DNA of 29,298 nucleotides from the NCBI RefSeq assembly GCF_938040115.1, contig NZ_CALHXD010000239.1:1-29298 (forward strand), in the 5' to 3' direction. The DNA is from an uncultured Campylobacter sp. GTDB taxonomy: Bacteria; Campylobacterota; Campylobacteria; Campylobacterales; Campylobacteraceae. Shown here in pieces: positions 13,943 through 22,221 of this stretch. The translations under genes and the position numbers were made by a program. Position 1 is the first letter of the stretch. Each line of letters starts with the position of its first letter. The notes beneath the pieces were generated by a model. The model saw nothing but the letters and a program-made list of their open reading frames with translations, was not told the DNA's origin and ran no database searches.

Positions 13943-16900
13943 TTTAAACCCAGCGCTCTTTCCTCAAACCCCTCTCCAACGATAAACTCCGTCGTATAAA
14001 CCAGCGCGCGGCCTTCTTGCGCATCTTTGATACGGATAATCAGTCGTTTGTTATTTTTATCGGCTGCGGCGCGGTGTTCGCCGATGGCGGCGCGGTAAAT
14101 TTGCGTGATGAGATCCTTGCCCGTTTCGTCCAAATTTAGCTCCAAAACCAGATCCTCAAGCTCTCTTTTGCCTCTGTTTTCGCTAGATGCCTGGCCGTTT
14201 TGATAGCTTGCGCCGCTACTTTCCTTGCGCTGTTTAAAGCTTCTGCTTTGGAAATTCATATCGCGCGCGTCCTCTAGGCTCACGACGTCGATTAAATTTA
14301 TGCGAGCGCCCTGATCGTCGCGCGAGTAACGCACCTTAAATGCTAGCGGAGCGTCCTTTTGCTCCTCGCTTAGGCTCTCGATGAGCCCCTTTTCAGAGTC
14401 AAACGCCGCGACCTTAAACGTGCTAAAAAGATCCATAATGCTTAGCATCATAAACTCTTTGCCGGTTTTTTTGCTAGGGATTTTAGCGATCTCGGCGATC
14501 TTGCCGACGACTAGGATTTCGCTCGTTTTATCTATCTTGCCGAAGTCCTTGCTAGGCGTGTATTTTATCTGCTCGATTTGCTCTTTGTATTTTTCGAGCG
14601 GATGCGAAAAATCCATACTCATAGCTTCATCAAGGGTCAAAATTTTATCCAAATTTATGCGCATGAACTGCCCGTCTTTGGAGTAGCGAACCTTAAACGC
14701 ATGCGGCAGATCGCGCTCGTCCGCGCTCATCGACTCGACCGCGCCAAGGCCTCTGTCAAAGACCGCGATCTCGACCGTACCGTGAAAATCCAGCATCTCG
14801 ATCGTGCCCATTTTTTTGCCGTTTTTCTTGCTGATCCTTGTCGTTAGGTCTTCGATCTTGCCCACGAGCAGCATCTCGCCGTTTTCTGGTAGCTCGTCAA
14901 ATTTATCGCTTAGCGTGTATTTTATCTTTGAGATTTGCTCGCGGTACTCGTCTAGCGGGTGGCCGGAGAGATAGATACCCACGCTTTCTAGCTCAAATTT
15001 GAGCTTGGTTTTTAGCTCGAGCTCAGAGTCGTCGCGAACGAGACTAGTTTTAACCGTTGCCATACTCTCGTCATCGCCAAATAGACTCTCGGCCGCGTTT
15101 TTCTTGATAGTCGCGGCATTTTTGCACGCCTCTACGATGTTATCTAGGTTGTTTAGCATCATCTTGCGCGTTAGGCCGAAGCTATCAAACGAGCCCGATT
15201 TTATCAGGCTTTCAAAGACTTTTTTATTTACCTTAAAGTTATCCACGCGCGAGACGAAGTCGTCGATGTCCTTAAACTCGCCCTTGGCCTGCTCCTCTAG
15301 GATATTTTCTATCGCCGCGCCTCCGACGCCTTTTATCGCGCCTAGGCCGTAGATGATGGCGTCCTTGCCTCCTTCGCTAACGACTGAGAATTCTTTGGCG
15401 GATTTATTGACCGATGGCGGCAGGATAGCGATATCTAGGCGCTTGCACTCGTCGATGTAGCGCGAAATCTTATCTGCGTTGGTCTCCTCGCTAGTGATGA
15501 GAGCCGCCATAAATTCGGCCGGATAGTACGTCTTCATATAGGCCGTTTGAAAGGTCACGTAGGTGTAGGCTGCGGCGTGGGATTTGTTAAATCCGTACGA
15601 AGCGAAGTGCAAAATAAGCTCAAACAGCTCGTCGGCCTTTTTGCCGTCTAGCCCCTGCGCCTCTGCTCCTTCGATAAATTTGCCCTTTAGCCTATCCATC
15701 TCCTCTTTTATCTTTTTACCCATCGCGCGGCGCACGAGATCAGCGCCTCCTAGCGAAAAGCCGCCGATAGTCTGCACGATCTGCATAACTTGCTCTTGAT
15801 AGACGATGACGCCGTAGGTGGGCTCCAGGATCGGCTGAAGCTCGGGGAAAATGTACGTGATAGGCTCCAGGCCGTGTTTGCGCTTGATGAAATCTGGTAT
15901 AAGATCCATCGGGCCCGGGCGATAAAGCGAGATCATCGCGATGATATCCTCGAAGCAGTCCGGGCGCATATCGGCTCCGACTTTTTGCATGCCTTCGCTT
16001 TCTATCTGAAACAGTCCCAGCGTCTGGCCGCTACTGATCGTCTCGTAGGTCTTGGGGTCGTTTTTATTGACCTGCTCCCAGATTATTTCCTTGCCGAATC
16101 TCTTTTTTACGAGCTTGACGGCGTTATCGATCACGGTTAGCGTCTTTAGCCCCAGGAAGTCAAATTTGATTAAGTCCACGTCCTCTAGGTACTTTAGGCT
16201 ATACTGCGTGACGAAGTGATCCTCCTCGGCGTTTGGCTGGCGGAAAAGCGGAGTTTTGTTCCACAGCTCCTCGTTTGAGATGACCACGCCCGCGGCATGC
16301 ATGCCGGCGTTTCGGTTTAGACCCTCTAAGTCAAGGGCGAATTTCCAAATTCTATTTGCATTTGAGTTACTTGCTATCAGCTCGCCGATCTTTGGCTCTT
16401 TTTCAAAGGCCTGCTCTAGCGTGATGCCTAGCTCGTCGGGGATGAGCTTAGCCATCGCGTCGGCCTCTGCGTAGGGCATATCGCATACGCGCGCGACGTC
16501 GCGGATGACGCCTTTTGCCAGTAGCTTACCAAATGTAATAACCTGCGCGACGTTAAATTTGCCGTACTTTTCTATAACGTAGTCGATGATCTCGCCGCGG
16601 CGGTTTTGACAAAAGTCCACGTCGATATCGGGCATACTCACGCGCTCCGGGTTCAAAAAACGCTCGAAAAGCAGGTTATAGGGTAGCGGATCCAGGTCCG
16701 TGATCTTTAGGCTATATGCTACTAGGCTTCCCGCCGCCGAGCCGCGTCCCGGGCCTACCGGCACGCCGCGCTTTTTAGCTTCGTTGATAAAGTCCCAAAC
16801 GATCATCATGTAGCCCGGGAAGTTCATCTTGTTTATGATATCTATCTCGCGCTGCAAACGGGTGCGGTACTCCTCGTGGCGCTCTGCGGGGACAAATTTA

Positions 16901-17910
16901 AGCCTATCCTCTAACCCCTGCCTGCACTCGTGCTCAAACAGCACGCTGTCGTTTGGTATGCTGTAGCGTTTATCAGGCTCTGGCAAGCTCAAATTTCGCT
17001 CGGCGGCGTACTCGAGTGTAAATTTAAAATTTGGCGGCGTCGCGTCGCCTAGCTTTATCGCGAGGTCGCATTTATCTACGATTTCTTGCGTATTTGTGAC
17101 GGCTTCTGGGATATCGGCAAAAAGCTCGCTCATCTGCGCGGGCGTCTTGACGTAAAACTCATGCACGCTGTGGCGCAGGCGGTTTGGATCGTCTAGCAGT
17201 TTGTTCATCGCGATACACATGAAAACCTCGTGAGCTCCCGCGCGTTGCTTAAACGTATAGTGCGTGTCGTTGGTTGCGATGACCTTAATATTTAGCTCTT
17301 TAGCTAGGCGCAAGATCTCATCGTCGATCCTGCGCTGATCGCCGATACCGTGGCGCATGATCTCGAGGTAAAAATCATCGCCAAAAACATCTTTATACCA
17401 CAGCGCGGCTTCCCTAGCCGCCTCGTATCCGCCAGCGCCGAAACGCAAATTTCGCTCGCTTTGGTTGAGATTCCAGTTCACCTCGCCTTGCAGGCATGCT
17501 GAGGAGCAGATGATGCCCTCGCTGTGCTCTTTTAGCATCTTTTTGTTGATACGCGGATAATAATAAAACCCCTCGATATAGCTCATGGAGCTCAGATACA
17601 TCAGGTTTTTGTAGCCGATTTCGTTTTTGGCGATGAGGCAGAGGTGAAAGCGCTGTTTGGTGCTTTTATCCCCGAGCTCCTCGCCGTTGTGGATGTAGGC
17701 TTCGATACCGATGAGCGGCTTTATGCCTTCATTTTTCATCGTTTTATAAAAGTCTATCGCGCCAAACATATTGCCGTGATCGGTGATGGCTGCGGCTTTG
17801 ACGCCTTGTTTTTTTAGCGTTTTTGCTAGCTCTTTGATACGGTTGGCGCCGTCTAGCAGCGAATACTCCGTGTGCAGGTGCAGATGTGTAAAATCTGTAA
17901 AATCGCTCAT
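13930..17910 (-). CDS. dnaE: DNA polymerase III alpha subunit with duplicated OB module
   Basis: 1326 residues, the replicative polymerase. The PHP domain opens with HLHTEYSLLDGANRI and AITDHGNMFGAIDFY. The palm carries GPGRGSAAGS and the catalytic PDIDVDF (427-433). The fingers include SLYRPGPMDLIPDF and YGFNKSHAAAYTYV, and a helix-hairpin-helix follows (IYGLGAIKGVGG). After SGHPLDEYREQI the OB-type region occurs twice, residues 984-1102 and 1103-1220, both opening HPL(D/E).Y.EQI..IKYT and sharing AFKVRYS. About 50 of 118 positions are identical by eye. Enzymes of this family in relatives are near 1200 residues, so the extra length equals one module. AAGGA lies 7 nt before the ATG. No neighbouring replication gene is present. 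Confidence 0.97.
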   Translation of the reverse strand: MSDFTDFTHLHLHTEYSLLDGANRIKELAKTLKKQGVKAAAITDHGNMFGAIDFYKTMKNEGIKPLIGIEAYIHNGEELGDKSTKQRFHLCLIAKNEIGYKNLMYLSSMSYIEGFYYYPRINKKMLKEHSEGIICSSACLQGEVNWNLNQSERNLRFGAGGYEAAREAALWYKDVFGDDFYLEIMRHGIGDQRRIDDEILRLAKELNIKVIATNDTHYTFKQRAGAHEVFMCIAMNKLLDDPNRLRHSVHEFYVKTPAQMSELFADIPEAVTNTQEIVDKCDLAIKLGDATPPNFKFTLEYAAERNLSLPEPDKRYSIPNDSVLFEHECRQGLEDRLKFVPAERHEEYRTRLQREIDIINKMNFPGYMMIVWDFINEAKKRGVPVGPGRGSAAGSLVAYSLKITDLDPLPYNLLFERFLNPERVSMPDIDVDFCQNRRGEIIDYVIEKYGKFNVAQVITFGKLLAKGVIRDVARVCDMPYAEADAMAKLIPDELGITLEQAFEKEPKIGELIASNSNANRIWKFALDLEGLNRNAGMHAAGVVISNEELWNKTPLFRQPNAEEDHFVTQYSLKYLEDVDLIKFDFLGLKTLTVIDNAVKLVKKRFGKEIIWEQVNKNDPKTYETISSGQTLGLFQIESEGMQKVGADMRPDCFEDIIAMISLYRPGPMDLIPDFIKRKHGLEPITYIFPELQPILEPTYGVIVYQEQVMQIVQTIGGFSLGGADLVRRAMGKKIKEEMDRLKGKFIEGAEAQGLDGKKADELFELILHFASYGFNKSHAAAYTYVTFQTAYMKTYYPAEFMAALITSEETNADKISRYIDECKRLDIAILPPSVNKSAKEFSVVSEGGKDAIIYGLGAIKGVGGAAIENILEEQAKGEFKDIDDFVSRVDNFKVNKKVFESLIKSGSFDSFGLTRKMMLNNLDNIVEACKNAATIKKNAAESLFGDDESMATVKTSLVRDDSELELKTKLKFELESVGIYLSGHPLDEYREQISKIKYTLSDKFDELPENGEMLLVGKIEDLTTRISKKNGKKMGTIEMLDFHGTVEIAVFDRGLGAVESMSADERDLPHAFKVRYSKDGQFMRINLDKILTLDEAMSMDFSHPLEKYKEQIEQIKYTPSKDFGKIDKTSEILVVGKIAEIAKIPSKKTGKEFMMLSIMDLFSTFKVAAFDSEKGLIESLSEEQKDAPLAFKVRYSRDDQGARINLIDVVSLEDARDMNFQSRSFKQRKESSGASYQNGQASSENRGKRELEDLVLELNLDETGKDLITQIYRAAIGEHRAAADKNNKRLIIRIKDAQEGRALVYTTEFIVGEGFEERALGLKQAV

Positions 17911-18248
17911 TTTTCGTCCTTTTTAATGCTTTTGATTTTACAGAAACTTTGCTTTTAGGCGGATAAATCGATATTGTTTAAATTTGGCTAAACGCGGGAA
18001 GTAGGCTGCTGGCGTGGGCTTTTCGTCAAATTTGAGCTCAAATTTGACGACTGCGGTGCGGGCGGCTCCTCTTAAATTTACGGCTCTAGATTTAGCTTAA
18101 ATTTGAGCGGTAAATTTGACGCAACCTCGTGGGCATAAATAAAAATTTGAAGCGCAATTACAAGGGGATTAAGAAAAATTTAGATAAGGCGGATAAAAAA
18201 TTTACCGCACTTTTTTAAATTTAAATAATTCAAGTGGCACGTTTAAAT
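17911..18248. other. AAATTT-rich spacer with a long palindrome upstream of dnaE
   Basis: 338 bp with no supported gene. It must hold the dnaE promoter; a weak TAAAAT on the minus strand at 17935-17940 is a candidate. About ten AAATTT cores occur here, including a perfect 28-bp palindrome at 18023-18050. Confidence 0.55.
18023..18050. repeat. Perfect 28-bp palindrome
   Basis: The arms are TCGTCAAATTTGAG and its exact complement, meeting at a GAGCTC centre. Each arm contains a CAAATTTG unit, so this is two copies of the common spacer word in inverted orientation. No T-tract follows. Confidence 0.7.
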
Positions 18249-19373
18249 TTATCGACCAAATTTCTCTCTAAACATCTCAAGCAAATTTGACAGAGTGTCG
18301 CATTTTGATGCGTCAAGGCCGAGCTTAAAAGCGGCGAATTTATAGTGGATTTTTGCGCCGTCCGTTACGCTCACCGCCGGAGCGCTCGAGCTTTTGGAGA
18401 GCTTTTTGCCGCCATGCGCTAGCAGGCCGTGATGGATGAAATTCGCGCCCGCAAAACCGTAACCCAAAATTTGCGCTGCGTACTTTTGCGCCGCCGAGCA
18501 CGCGAGCAGATCCTCGCCTCGCACGAGCAAATTTACGCCCAAAATCTCGTCATCCACGAGGCTAGCTAGATTATACGCGGGCATGTCGTCCTTTTTCCAA
18601 ACGACGAAATCGCCCAAAATTTGCGCCAAATTTACGCTTTGAGCTTGCGCGAATTTTTCCGTCTCAAACGCCGTTTCGTCCGTCAAATTTAAGACGCCTA
18701 AATTTGCCGAATTTAAATTTTCCGTGGCGTTAGGGCTAAATTTTTCGCCGTCTGATTTCTCTCTGTCTGAGCCAACCAAATTTGCCGAATTTTTTAAACC
18801 GTTTGCCACGCCGTTTTGCGCTTTTCGCCCGTTACCGAACAAACCGCCCGTCTGGTTTGCCGCTCCGTCTGGTTTGCCACACAAAGCATCAAAATTTATC
18901 AAATTTTGCCTGACGCAAATTTCCGCCCCGTCAAGGACGCGAAGCCGCATGGCCGTTTCGTCTTTTTTAAATTTAAGATTTTTCTCCGCGCAAACCCGCG
19001 CGTAAATGCCGTTTTTAAACGAGCTTTTCATCGAGTGTGAGCACTCGCAAGCGTAACAAACTCCTTTTTGCTCGAGCGTTTTTAGCGCGTTTTGGTAGGC
19101 GCCGAGGCGAAATTTGCAGCTAAATTTGGTTTCAAACTCCCCCACTCCACTAGGTCCGCCGTCAAAATCAATGTCCAGCATATCAAGCACTCGAAAGATG
19201 TTTTCCACATATTGCCTGCGGTAGCGCGGCAAGTCGTAGTCGTCGATCCTTAAATACAAAATCCCGTCAAACGAGCGAGTAAAAAGATAGGTCAGCAAGA
19301 AGTTGTAAACATTGCCCGCGTGCAAAAAGCCGCTTGGTGTCGGGGCGATACGAGAGATGATTTTTTGGTTCAT
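18249..19373 (-). CDS. Glutamyl-tRNA synthetase-like protein (GluQ type) with insertion
   Basis: 374 residues. The class I synthetase HIGH region is APTPSGFLHAGN (10-21) and the KMSKS equivalent is KKLSKSS (323-329). Cys109/Cys111 with Tyr124 and Cys128 resemble the zinc site of GluQ (YadB), which loads Glu on the queuosine of tRNA-Asp. There is no anticodon-binding domain, as in GluQ. Residues ~161-248 are a low-complexity Asn/Gly/Ala/Ser/Lys-rich insertion (GLFGNGRKAQNGVANGLKNS). Without it the protein would be ~290 residues, the usual GluQ size. The insertion DNA contains the 15-mer AAATTTGCCGAATTT twice (18700, 18778). The ATG is preceded by a GGAG-like site. A role in tRNA modification is likely but not proven. 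Confidence 0.8.
   Translation of the reverse strand: MNQKIISRIAPTPSGFLHAGNVYNFLLTYLFTRSFDGILYLRIDDYDLPRYRRQYVENIFRVLDMLDIDFDGGPSGVGEFETKFSCKFRLGAYQNALKTLEQKGVCYACECSHSMKSSFKNGIYARVCAEKNLKFKKDETAMRLRVLDGAEICVRQNLINFDALCGKPDGAANQTGGLFGNGRKAQNGVANGLKNSANLVGSDREKSDGEKFSPNATENLNSANLGVLNLTDETAFETEKFAQAQSVNLAQILGDFVVWKKDDMPAYNLASLVDDEILGVNLLVRGEDLLACSAAQKYAAQILGYGFAGANFIHHGLLAHGGKKLSKSSSAPAVSVTDGAKIHYKFAAFKLGLDASKCDTLSNLLEMFREKFGR
18630..18893 (-). repeat. Low-complexity insertion inside the GluQ-like gene
   Basis: This in-frame stretch encodes ~88 residues absent from the usual family plan. It is studded with CAAATTT words and carries identical 15-mers at 18700-18714 and 18778-18792, suggesting growth by short-repeat duplication. 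Confidence 0.55.
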
Positions 19374-19421
19374 TTGGAGCGAAAATTGATTAAAAAGCTT
19401 AAATTTAAAAATTAGTTAAAA

Positions 19422-19439
19422 GCCGTCAGATTTGACGGC
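19422..19439 (-). terminator. Intrinsic terminator after the RRM gene
   Basis: GCCGTCA/TGACGGC (7 bp) with a 4-nt loop; on the minus strand it is followed by TTTTAACTAATTTTT. It starts 5 nt after the RRM gene stop. Confidence 0.65.
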
Positions 19440-19443
19440 CAGA

Positions 19444-19689
19444 TTATTCTTTAGGTTTAGATTCGTTTACTCTTAGGGCTCTGCCGCCTACTTCCTTGTT
19501 GTTTAGCGCTTCGATCGCTTTTAGCGCGTCTGCGTCGTTTTCTATCTCGACGAATCCAAATCCTTTTGAGCGATTCGTGTCGCGATCTTTGACGATTTTC
19601 GCGCGTTTTACTTCGCCAAACGGCGCAAATGTATCCTTAAGCTCTGCCTCAGTCATGCGATATGACAAGTTACCGACGTAAATATTCAC
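19444..19689 (-). CDS. RRM-type RNA-binding protein
   Basis: 81 residues, a single RNA recognition motif: RNP2 is MNIYVGNLSY and RNP1 is KGFGFVEI, the two aromatic-bearing strands that stack on single-stranded RNA. The short charged tail ends VNESKPKE. Such small RRM proteins occur in cyanobacteria and Campylobacterota, often as cold-responsive RNA chaperones. The start is GTG at 19687-19689, with AAGGA about 9 nt upstream. A TATTAT -10 box lies at 19734-19739, and a small CCGA/TCGG hairpin (19715-19726) lies in the leader. A terminator follows, so it is monocistronic. Confidence 0.93.
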   Translation of the reverse strand: MNIYVGNLSYRMTEAELKDTFAPFGEVKRAKIVKDRDTNRSKGFGFVEIENDADALKAIEALNNKEVGGRALRVNESKPKE

Positions 19690-19995
19690 AGTAACGTTTC
19701 CTTAAATCAAATTCCCGATAAATCGGTTAAGGGATAATACCTGAATTTAAATAAAAAAGCTAGATAAAAAGCGCGCTTTTTATAATTTAGTATTAAATTT
19801 ACCCGCAAGCATATCCGCGAGCTCTCCAATACGGCAAAATTTAGTCGATTTTTCAAACTCGCAGTCTTTTAGGGCTTAGAAAACGGTTTCATACAAAAGC
19901 CGTTTTCTTACGCGCAAAGAAAAACTCGGCGATAAAGAGCGGGCAAAGCTACGTTAAGCTTTTGCCTTAAATTATCGTCTGGGCTTTGTGCCGTT
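19690..19995. other. Spacer with RRM promoter and a 9-bp inverted repeat
   Basis: 306 bp without a gene. It holds the likely RRM promoter (TATTAT on the minus strand, 19734-19739) and an inverted repeat AGAAAACGG (19878-19886) / CCGTTTTCT (19900-19908) with a 13-nt loop. The inverted repeat may end the DJ-1 gene transcript. Confidence 0.5.
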
Positions 19996-20544
19996 TTATT
20001 TTACGAATAGCAAGCCCTCTTTTACTTCGGCGTAAATTTGCTCGCCGCCTAAAATCTTCAGCAACTCCAAAGCAAACTCTATTGCCGTGGCAGGACCCCT
20101 TGAGGTGATGATATGACCGTTTATCACGACGTTTCTATCGCTTACGTAGCTTCCGCCTCGTACGGCTTTTTCGCAGCTAGGATAGCAGGTAAACTCGCCT
20201 CTAACGATCTCTGCGGCGTCAAGAGCGATCGGCGCGGCGCAGATGGCTGCTATAAATTTACCTTTTTTATCGAAACGCTTTATAATTTCTCTCATTTTTA
20301 GATTTCCTTCGATGTTTGAGACGCCCGGCTGACCGCCCGGCAAAACTAGCATATCATACTCGTCCTCCTCAAGATCGTAAAGCGTCATATCGCAGACAAA
20401 TTTCACTCCGTGAGCGCCCGCTATAGGCAGTTTATCAAGCCCGACGATATCGACTTCCACGCCGCCTCGTCTAAGCACGTCCACGATACTAACGCCTTCT
20501 ATCTCCTCAAACCCGTCGGCAAAAATCACGGCAACTTTTTTCAT
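19996..20544 (-). CDS. DJ-1/PfpI family protein
   Basis: 182 residues, near the normal DJ-1 length. The reactive cysteine is on the nucleophile elbow in AAICAAPIAL (C102), with the acidic partner in FADGFEEIEGVS (E16). YDMLVLPGGQPGVSNI and ITSRGPATAIEFAL are the other conserved blocks. DJ-1/YajL/ThiJ proteins are linked to protection from oxidative and carbonyl stress; the enzymatic role is debated and not decided by this sequence. The ATG has AAGGAG upstream and TATAAT on the minus strand at 20570-20575. It diverges from the selenoprotein gene with 89 nt between starts. Confidence 0.92.
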   Translation of the reverse strand: MKKVAVIFADGFEEIEGVSIVDVLRRGGVEVDIVGLDKLPIAGAHGVKFVCDMTLYDLEEDEYDMLVLPGGQPGVSNIEGNLKMREIIKRFDKKGKFIAAICAAPIALDAAEIVRGEFTCYPSCEKAVRGGSYVSDRNVVINGHIITSRGPATAIEFALELLKILGGEQIYAEVKEGLLFVK

Positions 20545-20569
20545 AATTTTCTCCTTAAATTTTCGGATT

Positions 20570-20603
20570 ATTATACTCTCGTTTGCTAAATTTGCGCTAT
20601 AAT
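20570..20603. promoter_or_regulatory. Divergent promoters for DJ-1 and selenoprotein genes
   Basis: TATAAT lies on the minus strand at 20570-20575 (AGTATAATAATCC) for the DJ-1 gene. TATAAT lies on the plus strand at 20598-20603 (TTGCGCTATAATCGC) for the selenoprotein. They are ~25 bp apart, so a shared regulator is possible. Confidence 0.65.
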
Positions 20604-20633
20604 CGCGCCACTTTAAATTCGAAAGGAAGGAAA

Positions 20634-20885
20634 ATGGAAGTAAAGATTACATATTGCAATTCTTGAAACTATAGACCGGTAGCTTCTCGTGTAGAAGAAG
20701 AATTTTTAAGTCAAATTCCAGGTGCTAAAATTAGCAAAACCGTCGGTAGCGGCGGAAACTTCATAGTTGAAGTAAACGGAAAAGTAGTCTTTTCTAAAAA
20801 AGATCTCATCGGTACGGACGTAAACGCCCTGCCAAATCACGAAGAGATCGTTGCTTTGGTCGATAGCGTTAAAAAATCAGCCTAA
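20634..20885 (+). CDS. SelW/Rdx-family selenoprotein (UGA read as selenocysteine)
   Basis: 83 residues if the TGA at 20664-20666 (codon 11) is decoded as selenocysteine: MEVKITYCNSU then NYRPVASRVEEEFLSQIPGA, with GGNFIVEVNGKVVFSKKD further on. CxxU at the end of the first beta-strand is the redox site of the SelW/Rdx thioredoxin-like family, and bacterial members occur in Campylobacter. Translation is well supported: AAGGAAGG 5 nt before the ATG, TATAAT at 20598, one open frame of 72 codons after the TGA, and a terminator at 20892. A stem CTTCT/AGAAG (20683-20697) with a CGTGT loop, 16-31 nt after the TGA, could serve as the bacterial SECIS. The selA/selB/selC/selD genes are not in the window. 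Confidence 0.88.
20667..20705 (+). promoter_or_regulatory. Candidate bacterial SECIS element
   Basis: It lies directly 3' of the UGA. The apical stem CTTCT (20683-20687) / AGAAG (20693-20697) closes a CGTGT loop containing GU, at the distance expected for SelB recognition. The helix is short, and this was not modelled. Confidence 0.5.
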
Positions 20886-20891
20886 AGTCTA

Positions 20892-20913
20892 AGCTAAGGC
20901 TTAGGCCTTGGCT
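20892..20913 (+). terminator. Intrinsic terminator of the selenoprotein gene
   Basis: Arms AGCTAAGGC and GCCTTGGCT form a 9-bp stem with one T-G wobble and a TTAG loop, followed by TTTATTTTTTC. It overlaps the 3' end of the convergent DUF4304 gene. Confidence 0.75.
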
Positions 20914-21526
20914 TTTATTTTTTCAAATTTTATCTCGTTTTTTTCATATTTTTTAAGCAAATCGTTTATACGCCTCTCAAAAATTTTCCATCTAGCTTCA
21001 TTTCCATGTTTTTCAAATAAACTTAACGCTTGGCGGGTCAAAATTTCTTGTTCATTCTTTGTGAGCAAGTATTCAAAAAGCCGGTCAATCACCGCTAGAC
21101 CGTTTCGCTCCGGCATCAAATCAATCAAATTTCGTTCGGTTTTTATCTCCTCAAAAAACTAAATACCGCTCTTAAACCGCTCGTTAAATTTTCACAAAGC
21201 GCTACCGTGTCGGTATTTTCGTTGATTTCATAATAGGCAGCGTTGGAGTCTATGATAGATGAGATTCTATCCCTAAAATGACATTCGTATTCTTTTGGCT
21301 TTAAGACGGTTTCTTTGCCGGCTGCGGCGTCTATAAACGCACCGTAAATGCCGCAGTTTACGTAAAATCTGGTTTCAAATGCGGTATTGCCGCTACTTTT
21401 TTGAAAATTTACGACATATATAAATTCGGGAGTATTTTTGTAGAAATTTAGCCCGTTTTTGGTAAAGCCGTTATTCTTAAACAGCGGCTTTACTTGGGCT
21501 ATGAGCTCGTCAAATTTTGCTTTCAT
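20901..21526 (-). pseudogene. DUF4304 gene split by a frameshift at a T6 run
   Basis: The first frame, from ATG 21526, reads MKAKFDELIAQVKPLFKNNG and YVVNFQKSSGNTAFETRFYV, reaches GLRAVFSFL, then stops at 21143. The next frame continues EEIKTERNLIDLMPERNG to a TAA at 20901-20903. The join is a run of six T (21153-21158 on the coding strand); a seventh T would give VFSFFEEIKTERN and one protein of about 208 residues. Blocks such as NFQKSSGN and FRDRISSI fit the DUF4304 family, whose function is unknown. A short homopolymer is a classic site for either phase variation or a sequencing indel. It follows efp by 18 nt with no clear RBS. Confidence 0.75.
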
Positions 21527-21544
21527 CAAATTTGACGACTGTGA

Positions 21545-22111
21545 TTATTTGTTTGCGCGTTCGATGTACTCGCCGCGGACGGTATCTACGCGGATGACCT
21601 CGCCTTCAAGCACGTGGAAAGGTATCTGCACGACCGCGCCGCTCTCAAGCGTAGCGGGCTTTTTGCCGCCCTGGGTGTCGCCTTTGAAATTCGGCGGAGT
21701 TTCGACGATCTTTAGCTCGACGACTTGCGGTACTTCTACACCGATAGCCTTGCCGTTGTGAAATAAAATCTCAACCATCATGCCGTCGATCATCCATTTT
21801 TTGACATCTCCCACGTCCTCGTCACTGATCGCTACTTGCTCATAGGTCGCAGTGTCCATAAACTGGCAAAACTCGCCGTCGTCGTAAAGATACTGCATCT
21901 CTTTTTCTTCCAGATTCGGCTGGTCACATTTGTCGCCCGCGTGGAAGGTCTTTTCAAGCACTTTGCCGTCGATGAAAGATTTGATTTTCGCGCGAACGAA
22001 AGCCGCTCCCTTGCCCGGTTTTACGTGCTGATATTCGACGACTTTATACGGAACGCCGTCTAGCTCAATCTTTAGTCCTTTTTTTAGGTCGCCCATAGAA
22101 TAGGTTGCCAT
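21545..22111 (-). CDS. efp: Elongation factor P
   Basis: 188 residues, normal length. It relieves ribosomes stalled at polyproline by entering next to the P site. The N-terminal KOW-like domain begins MATYSMGDLKKGLKIELDGV. The tip loop KPGKGAAFV carries K34, the residue modified in many species; no epmA/epmB is seen here. The two OB-type domains follow (KTFHAGDKCDQPNLEEKEMQ; GVEVPQVVELKIVETPPNFK). The RBS is AAGGAG 6 nt from the ATG. TATAAT on the minus strand at 22139-22144 sits after a T6 run, a good Campylobacter promoter. Confidence 0.98.
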   Translation of the reverse strand: MATYSMGDLKKGLKIELDGVPYKVVEYQHVKPGKGAAFVRAKIKSFIDGKVLEKTFHAGDKCDQPNLEEKEMQYLYDDGEFCQFMDTATYEQVAISDEDVGDVKKWMIDGMMVEILFHNGKAIGVEVPQVVELKIVETPPNFKGDTQGGKKPATLESGAVVQIPFHVLEGEVIRVDTVRGEYIERANK

Positions 22112-22138
22112 TTTTTCTCCTTGTAGTTTTAAAGGCTG

Positions 22139-22144
22139 ATTATA
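22139..22144 (-). promoter_or_regulatory. Predicted -10 box for efp
   Basis: The minus strand reads CTTTTTTGATATAATCAGC, with TATAAT 28 nt before the ATG. Confidence 0.65.
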
Positions 22145-22221
22145 TCAAAAAAGTTTTTAGTTTAGTTTAAGAAGCGGCGAGAGGGCAAATTTGACCGCGC
22201 TCGCCGAAGTAAAACTCAAAT

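Noticed and set aside
20664..20666. TGA as a nonsense mutation
   Set aside because: The frame is open on both sides, CxxU fits the SelW/Rdx redox motif, and strong expression signals flank it.
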